Assembly: GCF_026340675.1 (NCBI RefSeq)
Contig: NZ_JAPEOX010000001.1
Span: 1,736,001 to 1,800,000, forward strand
From: Streptomyces sp. NBC_01264
GTDB lineage: Bacteria; Actinomycetota; Actinomycetes; Streptomycetales; Streptomycetaceae
Length of the DNA stretch: 64,000 bases
Direction of reading: 5' to 3'
Part shown: positions 44,541 to 53,849 of the stretch, piece by piece
How the letters are laid out: each line of letters starts with the position of its first letter
How positions within the stretch are numbered: the stretch's first letter is position 1
The notes under the pieces: generated by a model
The model's database searches: none
What the model was told of the DNA's origin: nothing
The model's input: the letters and a program-made list of their open reading frames with translations, nothing else
Made by a program: the position numbers and the translations under genes

Positions 44541-45698
44541 TTGGGGCAGCTGACCGGCGGGGACCCTTCTCTGTTGCGGCGGATCAACTCCGCCGTGGTG
44601 CTGCGGGCCCTGCGTGCGGCCGAAGCGCCGACGCTCACCGACCTCACCCGGGTCACCGGTCTCTCGCGTCCCACCGTCGAGGGTGTCGTCGAAGGGCTCA
44701 TCGGGACGGGCCTGGTCGTCGAGGCGGGCGCGGAGGAGGGTGCGCGGCGCCAGGGGCGCCCGGCCAGACGGTTCCGCTTCCGCGCGGAGGCGGGGCACCT
44801 GCTCGGCGTGGAGATCGGCGCGCACCGGATCGCGGTGCTGCTGTCCGGGCTGGACGGCCGGGTGATCGGCGCCGGCACCAAGGAGGTCGCCGAGACGGCC
44901 TCCGCCGACGAGCGGCTCGATCGGGTCCGCGGTGCAGTGGCCGACCTGCTGCGCCGCGCGGGCGTACCCCGGGACTCGCTGCGGGCGGTCGGTGTGGGCA
45001 GCCCCGGGATCGTGGAGGCCGACGGCACCGTCCGCCTCGGCACGGCCCTGCCCGGCTGGACCGGGCTGCCGCTCGGGGAACGGCTCCGGCGCTCGTTCCG
45101 CTGCCCGGTGCAGGTGGAGAACGACGCGAACGCCGCGGCGGTCGCCGAGCACTGGAAGGGCGCCGCGACCGACACGGACGACATGGTCTTCGTGATGGCC
45201 GGACTCAGCCCCGGAGCGGGCTCCCTGATCGGGGGCCGGCTACACCGCGGGTTCGGCGGGGCGGCCGGGGAGATCGGCGCACTGCACCTGCTGGGTCGCG
45301 AGGCCACGCCCGAGAAGCTGCTGTCGACGACCGGCGAACCGCTGCACCCGCTGGACGAGCGGGCGGTGGCGGAGGTCTTCGCGATGGCCAGGCGCGGGGA
45401 CGTGGGCGCGGTGGCGGCGGTGGAGCGGTTCATCCAGCGGCTGGTCCACGACGTGGCCGCGCTGGTCCTCGCCATGGATCCGGAGCTGGTCGTGGTCGGC
45501 GGCTGGGCCGCCGGGCTGGACGGCGTACTGGATCCCCTGCGCCGGGAGCTGGAGCGGTACTGTCTGCGCCCGCCGCGCGTGGCGCTCTCCCTGCTGGGCG
45601 AGGCGGCGGTGGCCACGGGGGCGTTGCGGCTGGCGCTGGACCACGTGGAGGAAGAGCTGTTCGCGGTGGAGAAGACGGTCACCGCCCGCCGCCGCTGA
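44541..45698 (+). CDS. ROK-family transcriptional regulator
   Basis: 385 residues. N-terminal winged helix (LTDLTRVTGLSRPTVEGVVEGLI), then the ROK sugar-kinase-like domain with VENDANAAAVAEH and GGAAGEIGALHL. The zinc-site cysteines usual in ROK kinases (CxCGxxGC) are absent, so it is probably a regulator without kinase activity. TTG start with GGGAGGA six bases upstream. Confidence 0.85.
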   Translation: MGQLTGGDPSLLRRINSAVVLRALRAAEAPTLTDLTRVTGLSRPTVEGVVEGLIGTGLVVEAGAEEGARRQGRPARRFRFRAEAGHLLGVEIGAHRIAVLLSGLDGRVIGAGTKEVAETASADERLDRVRGAVADLLRRAGVPRDSLRAVGVGSPGIVEADGTVRLGTALPGWTGLPLGERLRRSFRCPVQVENDANAAAVAEHWKGAATDTDDMVFVMAGLSPGAGSLIGGRLHRGFGGAAGEIGALHLLGREATPEKLLSTTGEPLHPLDERAVAEVFAMARRGDVGAVAAVERFIQRLVHDVAALVLAMDPELVVVGGWAAGLDGVLDPLRRELERYCLRPPRVALSLLGEAAVATGALRLALDHVEEELFAVEKTVTARRR

Positions 45699-45851
45699 TC
45701 CCTTCCGGGGGTACGGATACCGGTGCCCCGGTCCAGCCTGCGGGCCGGCGCCGGCGCGTCCCTGCGGGGCGAAGTCCCCTACCCGCCCTTCCACCGTTCC
45801 CCGGGCGCTGCCCGGACCCCGGTCCTCGAACGCCGGACGGGCCGAAAAGCC

Positions 45852-45901
45852 CCTGGGGCTCCGCCCCGGACCCGGCGCCTCACACGCCGGCGAGGCTGGA
45901 T
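45852..45901 (-). repeat. dispersed intergenic repeat, copy 2
   Basis: Reverse-oriented partner of the repeat at 10279-10328, about 46 of 50 bases the same. Lies between the convergent ROK and GntR genes. The rest of the 276-bp gap (45699-45974) is GC-rich with a further related segment near 45800-45845 and no reading frame I can support. Confidence 0.75.
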
Positions 45902-45974
45902 CGACGCGGCCGCACCGAAAGAGGGGTACCGGGCTGGGCCGCCGCCCTGTGGGGCGGCCCAGATCAGCGCGCGG

Positions 45975-46733
45975 TCAGGACGCGACCCGCGCGTCGTGGG
46001 TGATCTGCACGTCGCCCGAGTCGCCGAAGGTCAGCCGGCAGGTGTCCGCACGGTAGGTGGCCACCGAGACGGCCGCCGTGCCCGCCGCCGTGAAGTAGCG
46101 GGTGGTGACCAGCAGGACCGGGGCGCCGGGCAGGCGGTCCAGTTCCTTGGCGTCGTCGGCACGGGCGGAGCCGAGCTCCACCGAGCGGTCCTGCCCGTCG
46201 AGGACCAGCTTCTGCAGCTCGCGCATGACGGCGCGGGCGCGGGCCGGACCGGCCGGGGCGTCGATCGCGGAGAGGCCCTGCACCGAGGAGGCCGGCACGT
46301 AGAGCAGCTCGGCCGCGAGGACCTGGCCCTGCTCTACGCGGCTGCGGCGCACGGCGAGCACCAGCTCGCCGGGGGGCGTTCCGAGGAGCTTCAGGATCGC
46401 GGAGGGCACGACGGCCTCCGCCGCGTCCACCGGCTCCCACCCGTCGACGCTCTCGCCGGGCCAGCTGTGCTGGGCACCGCCGACGTCGACGCCCACGCGC
46501 GGCGGGGCGACGGTGGTGCCGACGCCGCGGCGGCGCTGGAGGCGGCCTTCGAGCTCGAGCTGCTCCAGGGCCTGGCGCAGGGTCGCGCGGGCGACACCGA
46601 AGCGGGCGGCGAGCTCGCGCTCGTTCGGCAGGATCTCGCCCACGGCGAAGTCCTGGTCGAGCGCCTCGCTGAGGACGGTCTTGAGGTGCAAGTACTTCGG
46701 CTCCGGCACCGATTCGAGCTGCATGGTCCCCAC
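45975..46733 (-). CDS. GntR-family (HutC/UTRA) regulator
   Basis: 252 residues. Winged helix at residues 12-75 (PNERELAARFGVARATLRQALEQLELEGRLQRRRGVGT) and a C-terminal UTRA ligand domain (LPGAPVLLVTTRYF ... TCRLTFGDSGDV). Not DasR itself judging by sequence, though of the same type. GTG start chosen for the GGAGGAG five bases upstream; ATG at 46724 is in frame. Its own promoter carries a palindrome on the -35 box, so it is probably self-regulated. Confidence 0.88.
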   Translation of the reverse strand: MGTMQLESVPEPKYLHLKTVLSEALDQDFAVGEILPNERELAARFGVARATLRQALEQLELEGRLQRRRGVGTTVAPPRVGVDVGGAQHSWPGESVDGWEPVDAAEAVVPSAILKLLGTPPGELVLAVRRSRVEQGQVLAAELLYVPASSVQGLSAIDAPAGPARARAVMRELQKLVLDGQDRSVELGSARADDAKELDRLPGAPVLLVTTRYFTAAGTAAVSVATYRADTCRLTFGDSGDVQITHDARVAS

Positions 46734-46822
46734 CCTGACTCCTCCTGCAATCGCCGCACTCGCCGTGTTCCAGCGTGAGTTCCGCGCCTTTGTTTATTAA
46801 AGGTTCCTGCACTATGCCTGCG

Positions 46823-46857
46823 ACGATAGGACCGCGCACCCCCTTGGTCAAGACCAA
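46823..46857 (-). promoter_or_regulatory. gntR promoter overlapped by DasR-like palindrome
   Basis: Reading leftward: -35 TTGACC (46851-46846), 17-base spacer, -10 TATCGT (46828-46823). The inverted repeat TTGGTC-AA-GACCAA (46844-46857) covers the -35 box and differs from the DasR core TGGTCTAGACCA by one central base. Confidence 0.55.
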
Positions 46858-47039
46858 TGCTCACCGCTTTATCGGGCAGATCGGGCATATGCATCAAGCT
46901 GTTCACGGGATGTTCGCGAGCACCGCGAAAGTCGAGCATCTTGCCCCCAGGGGCTACCGGACGGTAACCGGCCGGGAGACACTACTGACAAGTCGTCTCA
47001 CACGGCCGCCGAAGCCGCCCGACCCCGACGAGGAGCAGC

Positions 47040-47879
47040 ATGACCGCCACGGTCTCCTTCACGATCGATTCGCCGCTGGGCCCCCGCACCACCACCGCCG
47101 CCTACGAGCGCAAGGGCGCGGGCGAGCCGCTCCTGCTGCTCCACGGCATCGGCCACCACCTCCAGGCCTGGCACCCGGTGACCGACGTCCTGGCCGCCGA
47201 ATACGACGTGATCGCCGTCGACCTGCCCGGCTTCGGCGTCTCGGAGCCGCTGCCGCACGGCGTTCCGTACGATCTGGGCACCGTCGCCCCGGCCCTGGGC
47301 GCGCTCTGCGCCGCGCTCGGGGTGGAGCGGCCGCACGTCGCGGGGAACTCCCTCGGCGGGCTGCTCGCCCTGGAGATGGGGCGCGTCGGCCTGGCCCGCT
47401 CGGTCACCGCCCTCTCCCCCGCCGGGTTCTGGTCGGAGGGCGAGCGCCGCTACGCCTTCACCGCACTGCGCGCGATGCGCGTAGGCGCCGGCGCACTGCC
47501 CCTCTCCGCCGTGGAACGGCTCGCCCGGAGCTCCGCCGGACGCGCCGCGCTGACCGGCAGCATCTACGCGCGCCCGGGACGGCGCTCGCCCGGCTCCGTG
47601 GTCGCCGAGACCGTCGCGCTGCGGGAGGCCACCGGCTTCGAGCAGACCCTGGCCGCCGGCGGCTCCGTACGGTTCACCGCGGATCTGCCCGATCTGCCCG
47701 TCACCATCGCCTGGGGCAGCCGCGACCGGCTGCTCCTGCGCCGCCAGGGCGTCCGGGCGAAACACACCATCCCCGGCGCCCGTCTCGTCGCCCTCCCCGG
47801 ATGCGGCCACGTCCCCATGAATGACGACCCGGCCCTGGTCGCCCGCGTCATCCTGGACACAACCAAGCTTGTCCGGTGA
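47040..47879 (+). CDS. alpha/beta hydrolase
   Basis: 279 residues, cytosolic. LLLLHGIGHHLQAWHPV (oxyanion), nucleophile serine in VAGNSLGGLLALE, acid in AWGSRDRLLL, histidine in PGCGHVPMNDDP. Family of haloalkane dehalogenase/esterase-like enzymes; substrate unknown. The start follows GAGGAG. Shares its upstream region with the divergent gntR gene, which may control it. Confidence 0.88.
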   Translation: MTATVSFTIDSPLGPRTTTAAYERKGAGEPLLLLHGIGHHLQAWHPVTDVLAAEYDVIAVDLPGFGVSEPLPHGVPYDLGTVAPALGALCAALGVERPHVAGNSLGGLLALEMGRVGLARSVTALSPAGFWSEGERRYAFTALRAMRVGAGALPLSAVERLARSSAGRAALTGSIYARPGRRSPGSVVAETVALREATGFEQTLAAGGSVRFTADLPDLPVTIAWGSRDRLLLRRQGVRAKHTIPGARLVALPGCGHVPMNDDPALVARVILDTTKLVR

Positions 47880-48016
47880 GGTCCTGACTAGTCGTCAGCC
47901 CTGCGCATCAGTGTTCACGCATGGTTCGCGTGCGCGACGTGGGCGGTCCGGTGTGCGGCCGGTGTACGGCAGCACACTGGTCCGGCCCGTCCCCGCCGGC
48001 CTCTGGAGACGCACCG

Positions 48017-49615
48017 ATGGCACCTCTGCCGCACACCCGACGCTCCCTGCTCGGCGGTTCCCTCGCCGTTCCCGTGGGCCTCGCCCTGTCCAGCGCCCTC
48101 ACGGGCGCCCTGACCACTCCCGCCCACGCGGCGGTGCCCGCCTTCGTCCGCTCGGACCGGCCGAACGCCTTCTGGGGCGTCCAGTCCGGCGAGATCACCG
48201 CCCACTCCGCCATCGTCTGGACGCGTTCCGATCGCCCCGCGCGGATGTACGTCGAGACCTCCCCGAGCGAGTCGTTCCGCTACGCCGTGCGCCGCCACCG
48301 CGGCCCGCTGCTCGGCCCGGACACCGACTTCACGGGCACCACCACGCTGCGCGAGCTCCCGCCCGGCCAGCAGGTCCACTACCGGGTGATCCTCAGCGAC
48401 CCCGACGATCCGCGCCGCAGCGGCGAGCCGGTCCACGGCACCTTCCGGACCACCCCCGCCTCCCGCCGCCGCGACGTGCGCTTCCTGTGGTCCGGGGACC
48501 TCGCCGGCCAGGGCTGGGGCATCAACCCGGAGCTCGGCGGCTACCGCGTCTTCGACGAAATGCGTCTGCGGGACCCCGACTTCTTCCTCTTCAGCGGGGA
48601 CACCATCTACGCCGACGGGCCGATCCAGGCCTCCGTACCGCTGCGCGACGGAACCCTGTGGCACAACGTGACCACCGAGGAGAAGGCGAAGGTCGCCGAG
48701 ACCCTCGCCGAGTACCGGGGCAACTTCCGCTACAACCTGCTCGACCGCAACCTGCGCGATTTCAACGCCCAGGTGCCGGTCCTCGCCCAGTGGGACGACC
48801 ACGAGGTGCGCAACAACTGGTACCCCGGCCAGATCCTCGACGACCCCCGCTACACCGTGAAGGACGTCGACACCCTGGCCGGCCGGGCCCGCCGGGCCTT
48901 CGGCGAGTACTTCCCGGTCACCGACCTGCGCGGCGGCCGCGCCGAGGGCCGGATGTACCGCGTGATGCGCTACGGCCCGCTGCTCGACGTGTTCGTCCTC
49001 GACATGCGCACCTACCGCAACGCGAACTCCCCCGGCCGCCAGACCGACGACCCCATCGGCATCCTCGGTCCCGAGCAGCTGGCCTGGATCAAGCGCGAGC
49101 TGTCGCGGTCCCGCGCCACCTGGAAGGTCATCGCCGCCGACATGCCGCTGGGCATCGTGGTGGCCGACGGGGCCGCGAACTTCGAGGCAGTCGCCCAGGG
49201 CGACCCCGGCGCGCCGCTCGGGCGGGAGCTGCAGATCGCCGAGCTGCTGCGCCACGTCAAGCACCAGCGCATCACCGGCACGCTCTGGCTCACCGCCGAC
49301 GTCCACTACACGGCCGCGAACCACTACGCGCCCGAGCGAGCAGCCTTCACCGACTTCGCGCCGTTCTGGGAGTTCGTCTCCGGCCCCATCGGCGCGGGCG
49401 GGTTCCCCGCCGGCCGGCTGGACGCCACCTTCGGCCCGGAGACGGCCTACGTCCAGTCCGCGCCCTTCGCCAACATGTCCCCGTCCGAGAACCCCCCGTA
49501 CTACGGGGAGGTCGAGATCGACGGGGAGTGCGGCGAGCTCACCGTCCGGCTGCGCCGCCAGGGAGGCGGCGTACTCTTCTCCCGGACTCTGCAACCCGGG
49601 CGGGTGGGCCAGTAA
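48017..49615 (+). CDS. phoD: secreted PhoD-like alkaline phosphatase/phosphodiesterase
   Basis: 532 residues. Twin-arginine signal (TRRSLLGGSLAV ... AHA), so exported folded. The PhoD N-domain (FWGVQSGEITAHSAIVWTRSD) and metallophosphatase domain with SGDLAGQG, FLFSGDTIYADG, AQWDDHEVRNNW, LWLTADVHYTAANHY are intact. Releases phosphate from phosphodi- or monoesters outside the cell. ATG with GGAGA upstream. No Pho box was searched for in detail. Confidence 0.92.
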   Translation: MAPLPHTRRSLLGGSLAVPVGLALSSALTGALTTPAHAAVPAFVRSDRPNAFWGVQSGEITAHSAIVWTRSDRPARMYVETSPSESFRYAVRRHRGPLLGPDTDFTGTTTLRELPPGQQVHYRVILSDPDDPRRSGEPVHGTFRTTPASRRRDVRFLWSGDLAGQGWGINPELGGYRVFDEMRLRDPDFFLFSGDTIYADGPIQASVPLRDGTLWHNVTTEEKAKVAETLAEYRGNFRYNLLDRNLRDFNAQVPVLAQWDDHEVRNNWYPGQILDDPRYTVKDVDTLAGRARRAFGEYFPVTDLRGGRAEGRMYRVMRYGPLLDVFVLDMRTYRNANSPGRQTDDPIGILGPEQLAWIKRELSRSRATWKVIAADMPLGIVVADGAANFEAVAQGDPGAPLGRELQIAELLRHVKHQRITGTLWLTADVHYTAANHYAPERAAFTDFAPFWEFVSGPIGAGGFPAGRLDATFGPETAYVQSAPFANMSPSENPPYYGEVEIDGECGELTVRLRRQGGGVLFSRTLQPGRVGQ

Positions 49616-49681
49616 ACGGGTGGGCAGTGGACGGTCGGGGCAGTAGACGGGCGGGGCAGTAAGCAGGTCGGACAACAAGCG
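49602..49681. repeat. 16-bp tandem repeat across the phoD stop
   Basis: Five degenerate units like GGTCGGGGCAGTAGAC start in the last codons of phoD and run about 65 bp past the stop. The following stretch to 49833 holds no gene I can support. Confidence 0.65.
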
Positions 49682-49833
49682 GAACCGCCGTGGGCGGACC
49701 GCCCACGCGCCGGGAGCTGGACCGGGATCTGAAATCAGCCGGAAAACAGGGCGAAATCGGCCAGATGGATCCTTAACCAGTCGGTCACAGATCGTTCGTG
49801 ATCACGCAACACCCCTGCGTCACAGTGGTCTGC

Positions 49834-51276
49834 ATGACTGAGCGTATTACTGCCCCTTCCCAGCGTCCCCACCGCCACCACTGGCGCCGCGACGTCGTCG
49901 AACTCGCCGCCCTCTTCTGCGCCGTCGCGGTCGCCGACGCCATCGCCAATCTCGTCGTGCACGGCCCCCGCGGCCCGGTCCTGCTCGTCGCCTCGGCCGT
50001 CGCACTCCTGGTCACGGCGGCGTTCCACACCTGGTGGGCACGCCGCCACAGCCATGCGCCACCGCCCACGGACACCGCGCTCCCGGACCCGGCCACGGGC
50101 ACCGGGGCGGACGCGGAGGCGGCCCGTACGGCCGGCACGGACACCGCGCCGGCCCCCGCCCTGTGGCGGATGCGGACGACCGTGCGCGACGAGCCCGGCA
50201 GCCTCGCCGCGCTCTGCACCGCCCTCGCCGGCCGCGGGGTCGACATCCTGACCCTCCAGACGCACCCCCTTCCCGAGGGCGGCACGGTGGACGAGTTCCT
50301 GCTGCGCGCCCCGCAGCAGCTCCCCTCCGCCGACCTCACCCGGGCCGTCGCCGCCGCCGGCGGCCACAGCACCTGGATCGAGCGCGCCGACGCCCACGAC
50401 CTGGTGGACACCCCGACCCGGGTCCTGGGGCTGGCCACCCGCACCGCACTGGACGCCGCCGAACTGCCGCTCGCCCTGCGCCAGCTGCTCGGCCGCTGCA
50501 CCATCCACTCGATCCCGGCGACCACCCTCTCCGGGCGCCCCAACGCCGGCGCCGACGCGCCCGTCGAAGGCGTCCTGGAGGCCACCGTCATGCGGCTGCG
50601 CGACCCTTCCGGCGGCGCGATCACCATCGAGCGGCCCTACCTCCCCTTCACCCCGACCGAGTTCGCCCGCGCCCGCGCGCTCGTCGAGCTGGACGCCCGG
50701 CTCGGACCGCGGGTCCCGCGCAGCCGGGACGTACTGACCCTCCCCGAGGGCAACGAGATCACCGTCCGCCGCGCCGACGGCGCCGACCTGCCCGCGGCCC
50801 GCGCCATGCACGACCGCTGCTCGGAGCGCACCCTCGGCCTGCGCTACCACGGCCCCGTCTCCGACGCCGACCGCTACCTCGGCCACCTGCTGAGCCCGCG
50901 CTTCGGCCGCACCCTCGCCGCGACCACCGCCTCCGGCAAGCTCGTCGCCCTCGGCCACCTGCTCTGGGACGGCGACGAGACCGAGGTGGCCCTGCTCATC
51001 GAGGACGACTGGCAGCGCCGCGGCATCGGCTCCGAGCTGCTGGGCCGGCTGATCGGCATGGCCGTCGAGGCCGGATGCGACAGCGTGTACGCCGTCACCC
51101 AGGCCTCGAACACCGGCATGGTCGCCGCCATGCGCGGCCTCGGCCTCCCCCTCGACTACCAGATCGAGGAGGGCACCCTGGTGATCACGGCCCGGCTGGA
51201 CGCGACCCCGGTCAGCTCCCGGCTGCCGTACGAGCTCCCGGGCGAATCCCGCGGCCTGCCCCGCGGCCGGCAGTGA
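49834..51276 (+). CDS. membrane-anchored ACT-GNAT acetyltransferase
   Basis: 480 residues with three parts: two transmembrane helices at about 25-65 (ELAALFCAVAVADAI; VLLVASAVALLVTAAF), an amino-acid-binding ACT domain at about 110-165 (RTTVRDEPGSLAALCTALAGRGVDIL) and a C-terminal GNAT domain at about 310-460 with the acetyl-CoA loop IEDDWQRRGIGSELL. ACT-GNAT protein acetyltransferases controlled by amino acids are known from Streptomyces and Micromonospora; the membrane anchor is the unusual part. ATG chosen; no ribosome site is visible. Confidence 0.82.
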   Translation: MTERITAPSQRPHRHHWRRDVVELAALFCAVAVADAIANLVVHGPRGPVLLVASAVALLVTAAFHTWWARRHSHAPPPTDTALPDPATGTGADAEAARTAGTDTAPAPALWRMRTTVRDEPGSLAALCTALAGRGVDILTLQTHPLPEGGTVDEFLLRAPQQLPSADLTRAVAAAGGHSTWIERADAHDLVDTPTRVLGLATRTALDAAELPLALRQLLGRCTIHSIPATTLSGRPNAGADAPVEGVLEATVMRLRDPSGGAITIERPYLPFTPTEFARARALVELDARLGPRVPRSRDVLTLPEGNEITVRRADGADLPAARAMHDRCSERTLGLRYHGPVSDADRYLGHLLSPRFGRTLAATTASGKLVALGHLLWDGDETEVALLIEDDWQRRGIGSELLGRLIGMAVEAGCDSVYAVTQASNTGMVAAMRGLGLPLDYQIEEGTLVITARLDATPVSSRLPYELPGESRGLPRGRQ

Positions 51277-51326
51277 CCTAGACACCGGCCCCGGCCCGGC
51301 CCCGCCTCCGGCGCCGGCGGCCGACA

Positions 51327-51375
51327 GGCCCGCAATCCCCCTCCCGAGCCGGTGCCAGGAGGGGGATCGCGGGCC
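51327..51375 (+). terminator. terminator after the ACT-GNAT gene
   Basis: 18-bp stem with one mismatch (GGCCCGCAATCCCCCTCC with GGAGGGGGATCGCGGGCC) and a 13-base loop. Confidence 0.8.
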
Positions 51376-51451
51376 GCTGCCATGGCGTACGACAGCAGAC
51401 TGACGCTCATTGGTGATGACGCGGACCCTTCCCGCGTACGAAGATGTCCAC

Positions 51452-53170
51452 ATGTCAGACATCCTCACCAGTGACAGCACTGCTCGACTGCCCCGTCAGG
51501 TCGCCGACGCCTACGTCGACGACCTGATCGCCATCGACCCGATCACGGGCACCTACCTCGGTGTCGCCGCAAGCTCCGGCAAGCTCCCGGACCTCTCCCC
51601 GGCGGGCCGTGCGGCAGCCGCCGAACTCTCCCGCGCCACCCTCGCGAAGCTCGACGCCGCCGAGCGCCTCCCCGGCGCCGACAGCGACGTCGAGCGCCGC
51701 TGCGCCCGGCTGCTGCGCGATCGGCTCACCGCCGAACTCGCCGTCCACGAGGCCGACGAGGACCTGCGTGCGGTCAGCAACATCCACTCCCCCGCGCACT
51801 CGGTCCGCGAGGTCTTCTCCCTGACCCCGGCCGACACCGACGAGGACTGGGCCGCGATCGCCGAGCGGCTGCGCGCCGTACCGGTCGCGTACGCCGGCTA
51901 CCGCGAGTGCCTCGCGCTCGGCCTGGACCGCGGCCTGTTCGGCAGCCCGCGCCCCACCGCCACCTTCATCGAGCAGCTCACCGCGTGGGCCGGCCAGGCC
52001 GAGGACACCGACGGCGAGGGCAAGGGCGGCTACTTCACCGAGTTCGCCGCCGCCGGCCCCCAGGCGCTGCGCGCCGAGCTCGACGAGGCCGCCGCCGCCG
52101 CGACCGCCGCCGTCGTGGAACTGCGCGACTGGATGCGGGACGTGTACGCCCCCGCGGTCGAGGGCAAGCCCGACCCGGTCGGCCGCGAGCGTTACGCCCG
52201 CTGGTCGCGCTTCTTCAACGGCACCGACCTGGACCTGGACGAGGCGTACGCCTACGGCTGGTCCGAGTACCACCGGCTGCTCGCCGAGATGAAGACGGAA
52301 GCCGCCAAGATCCTCCCGGACGCCGGTCCCTGGGAGGTGCTCAAGCACCTGGACGAGCACGGCACCCACATCGAGGGCGTGGACGAGGTCCAGGCCTGGC
52401 TGCAGGGCCTGATGGACGAGGCGATCGAGAACCTCGACGGCACCCACTTCGAACTCGCCGAGCGGGTCAAGCGCGTGGAGTCGCGGATCGCCCCGCCCGG
52501 CGGCGCCGCGGCCCCGTACTACACGAACCCGTCCGAGGACTTCTCCCGTCCGGGCCGCACCTGGCTGCCGACGATGGGCCAGACCCGCTTCCCGGTCTAC
52601 GACCTGGTCTCCACCTGGTACCACGAGGGCGTTCCGGGCCACCACCTCCAGCTGGCGCAGTGGACGCACGTGGCGGACCAGCTCTCCCGCTACCAGGCCA
52701 GCGTCGGTCTCGTCAGCGCCAACGCCGAGGGCTGGGCGCTGTACGCGGAGCGGCTCATGGACGAGCTGGGCTACCTCAAGGACGCCGAGCAGCGGCTCGG
52801 TTACCTGGACTGCCAGATGATGCGCGCCGCGCGGGTCATCGTGGACATCGGCATGCACCTGGGCCTGGAGATCCCGGCGGACTCGCCGTTCCACCCGGGC
52901 GAGCGCTGGACGGTGGACCTGGCGCAGGAGTTCTTCGGCCGGCACAGCGGCCGGCCGGGCGACTTCGTCGAGAGCGAGCTGACCCGCTACCTGTCGATGC
53001 CGGGTCAGGCGATCGGCTACAAGCTGGGCGAGCGCGCCTGGCTGCTGGGCCGTGACAACGCGCGTGCCGCGCACGGTGATTCCTTCGACTTGAAGGCCTG
53101 GCACATGGCGGCGCTGTCCCAGGGTTCGCTGGGCCTGGACGACCTGGTGGACGAGCTCTCCAAGCTCTGA
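51452..53170 (+). CDS. DUF885 metallopeptidase-like protein
   Basis: 572 residues, cytosolic. The zinc motif is STWYHEGVPGHHLQ (HExxGHH), with a downstream glutamate in EGWALYAERLMDELG, the pattern of M3/M32-like gluzincins grouped as DUF885. Peptidase activity is expected but not shown. ATG start; an ATG or GTG 14 codons upstream is in frame. Confidence 0.88.
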   Translation: MSDILTSDSTARLPRQVADAYVDDLIAIDPITGTYLGVAASSGKLPDLSPAGRAAAAELSRATLAKLDAAERLPGADSDVERRCARLLRDRLTAELAVHEADEDLRAVSNIHSPAHSVREVFSLTPADTDEDWAAIAERLRAVPVAYAGYRECLALGLDRGLFGSPRPTATFIEQLTAWAGQAEDTDGEGKGGYFTEFAAAGPQALRAELDEAAAAATAAVVELRDWMRDVYAPAVEGKPDPVGRERYARWSRFFNGTDLDLDEAYAYGWSEYHRLLAEMKTEAAKILPDAGPWEVLKHLDEHGTHIEGVDEVQAWLQGLMDEAIENLDGTHFELAERVKRVESRIAPPGGAAAPYYTNPSEDFSRPGRTWLPTMGQTRFPVYDLVSTWYHEGVPGHHLQLAQWTHVADQLSRYQASVGLVSANAEGWALYAERLMDELGYLKDAEQRLGYLDCQMMRAARVIVDIGMHLGLEIPADSPFHPGERWTVDLAQEFFGRHSGRPGDFVESELTRYLSMPGQAIGYKLGERAWLLGRDNARAAHGDSFDLKAWHMAALSQGSLGLDDLVDELSKL

Positions 53171-53192
53171 CCGCCGGAGTCCTCCATACGCG

Positions 53193-53229
53193 CGGACGGG
53201 CCGGCTCCCTCGGGGAGCCGGCCCGTCCG
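53193..53229. terminator. bidirectional terminator hairpin
   Basis: 17-bp perfect stem starting CGGACGGGCCGGCTCCC with a 3-base loop between the convergent DUF885 and rhodanese genes. Confidence 0.85.
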
Positions 53230-53245
53230 TCCAAGGGACCCGTCG

Positions 53246-53749
53246 TCAGCAGCCGCAGTCGTCGGAGTCCGTGGGGGCCGTCAGCGGGTCGGCCTCGGGG
53301 CGCTGTTCGCGGCCCTGCCAGGTCTCGACCTCGAAGCCCTCGCGGATCCAGTACTCGATGCCGCCGAGCATTTCCTTGACCTGGAAGCCGAGCCGGGCCA
53401 GGGCGAGCGCGGAACGGGTGCCGCCGTTGCAGGCGGGGCCCCAGCAGTAGGTCACCACGGGAACGTTCTTGTCGAGGAGGCGCTCCGCCTGCTCCGCGAC
53501 GAGGGCGTTCGGCAGGTGGACCGCCCCGGGGACATGGGCCTGGTCCCAGGAGGGGGTGGAGCGCGAGTCGACGAGCTGGAAGCCGAGCTCGGCGCCCTCC
53601 TCCCGGTGCGCCTTGAAGGCGGCGGCGACGTCCGAGACGTCGGCGTGGAAGGCGAGGCTGGTCGCGAAGTAGGCGGCGGCATCGGCCGGTGCGGCCGGGG
53701 GAACCCGCAGGACGGGATTGGTCGAAGCGGGGGTGTGCGTGGTCGCCAT
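53246..53749 (-). CDS. rhodanese-like domain protein
   Basis: 167 residues. Single rhodanese domain: QLVDSRSTPSWDQAHVPGAVHLPN and active-site loop YCWGPACNGGTRSA. The loop is longer than in classical rhodanese, with the cysteine of TYCWG as the likely nucleophile, as in a group of proteobacterial and actinobacterial homologues. Ends in a DDCGC tail. Sulphur transfer to an unknown acceptor. Confidence 0.85.
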   Translation of the reverse strand: MATTHTPASTNPVLRVPPAAPADAAAYFATSLAFHADVSDVAAAFKAHREEGAELGFQLVDSRSTPSWDQAHVPGAVHLPNALVAEQAERLLDKNVPVVTYCWGPACNGGTRSALALARLGFQVKEMLGGIEYWIREGFEVETWQGREQRPEADPLTAPTDSDDCGC

Positions 53750-53849
53750 GGCGAGAAATCTACAATTTGTTGATCACGCCCCGAAGAGCGCCTCCCCCGC
53801 CCGACCGACATGTCCACGAGGGTCGGTTTCACCCCGCTGACCTGGCATT

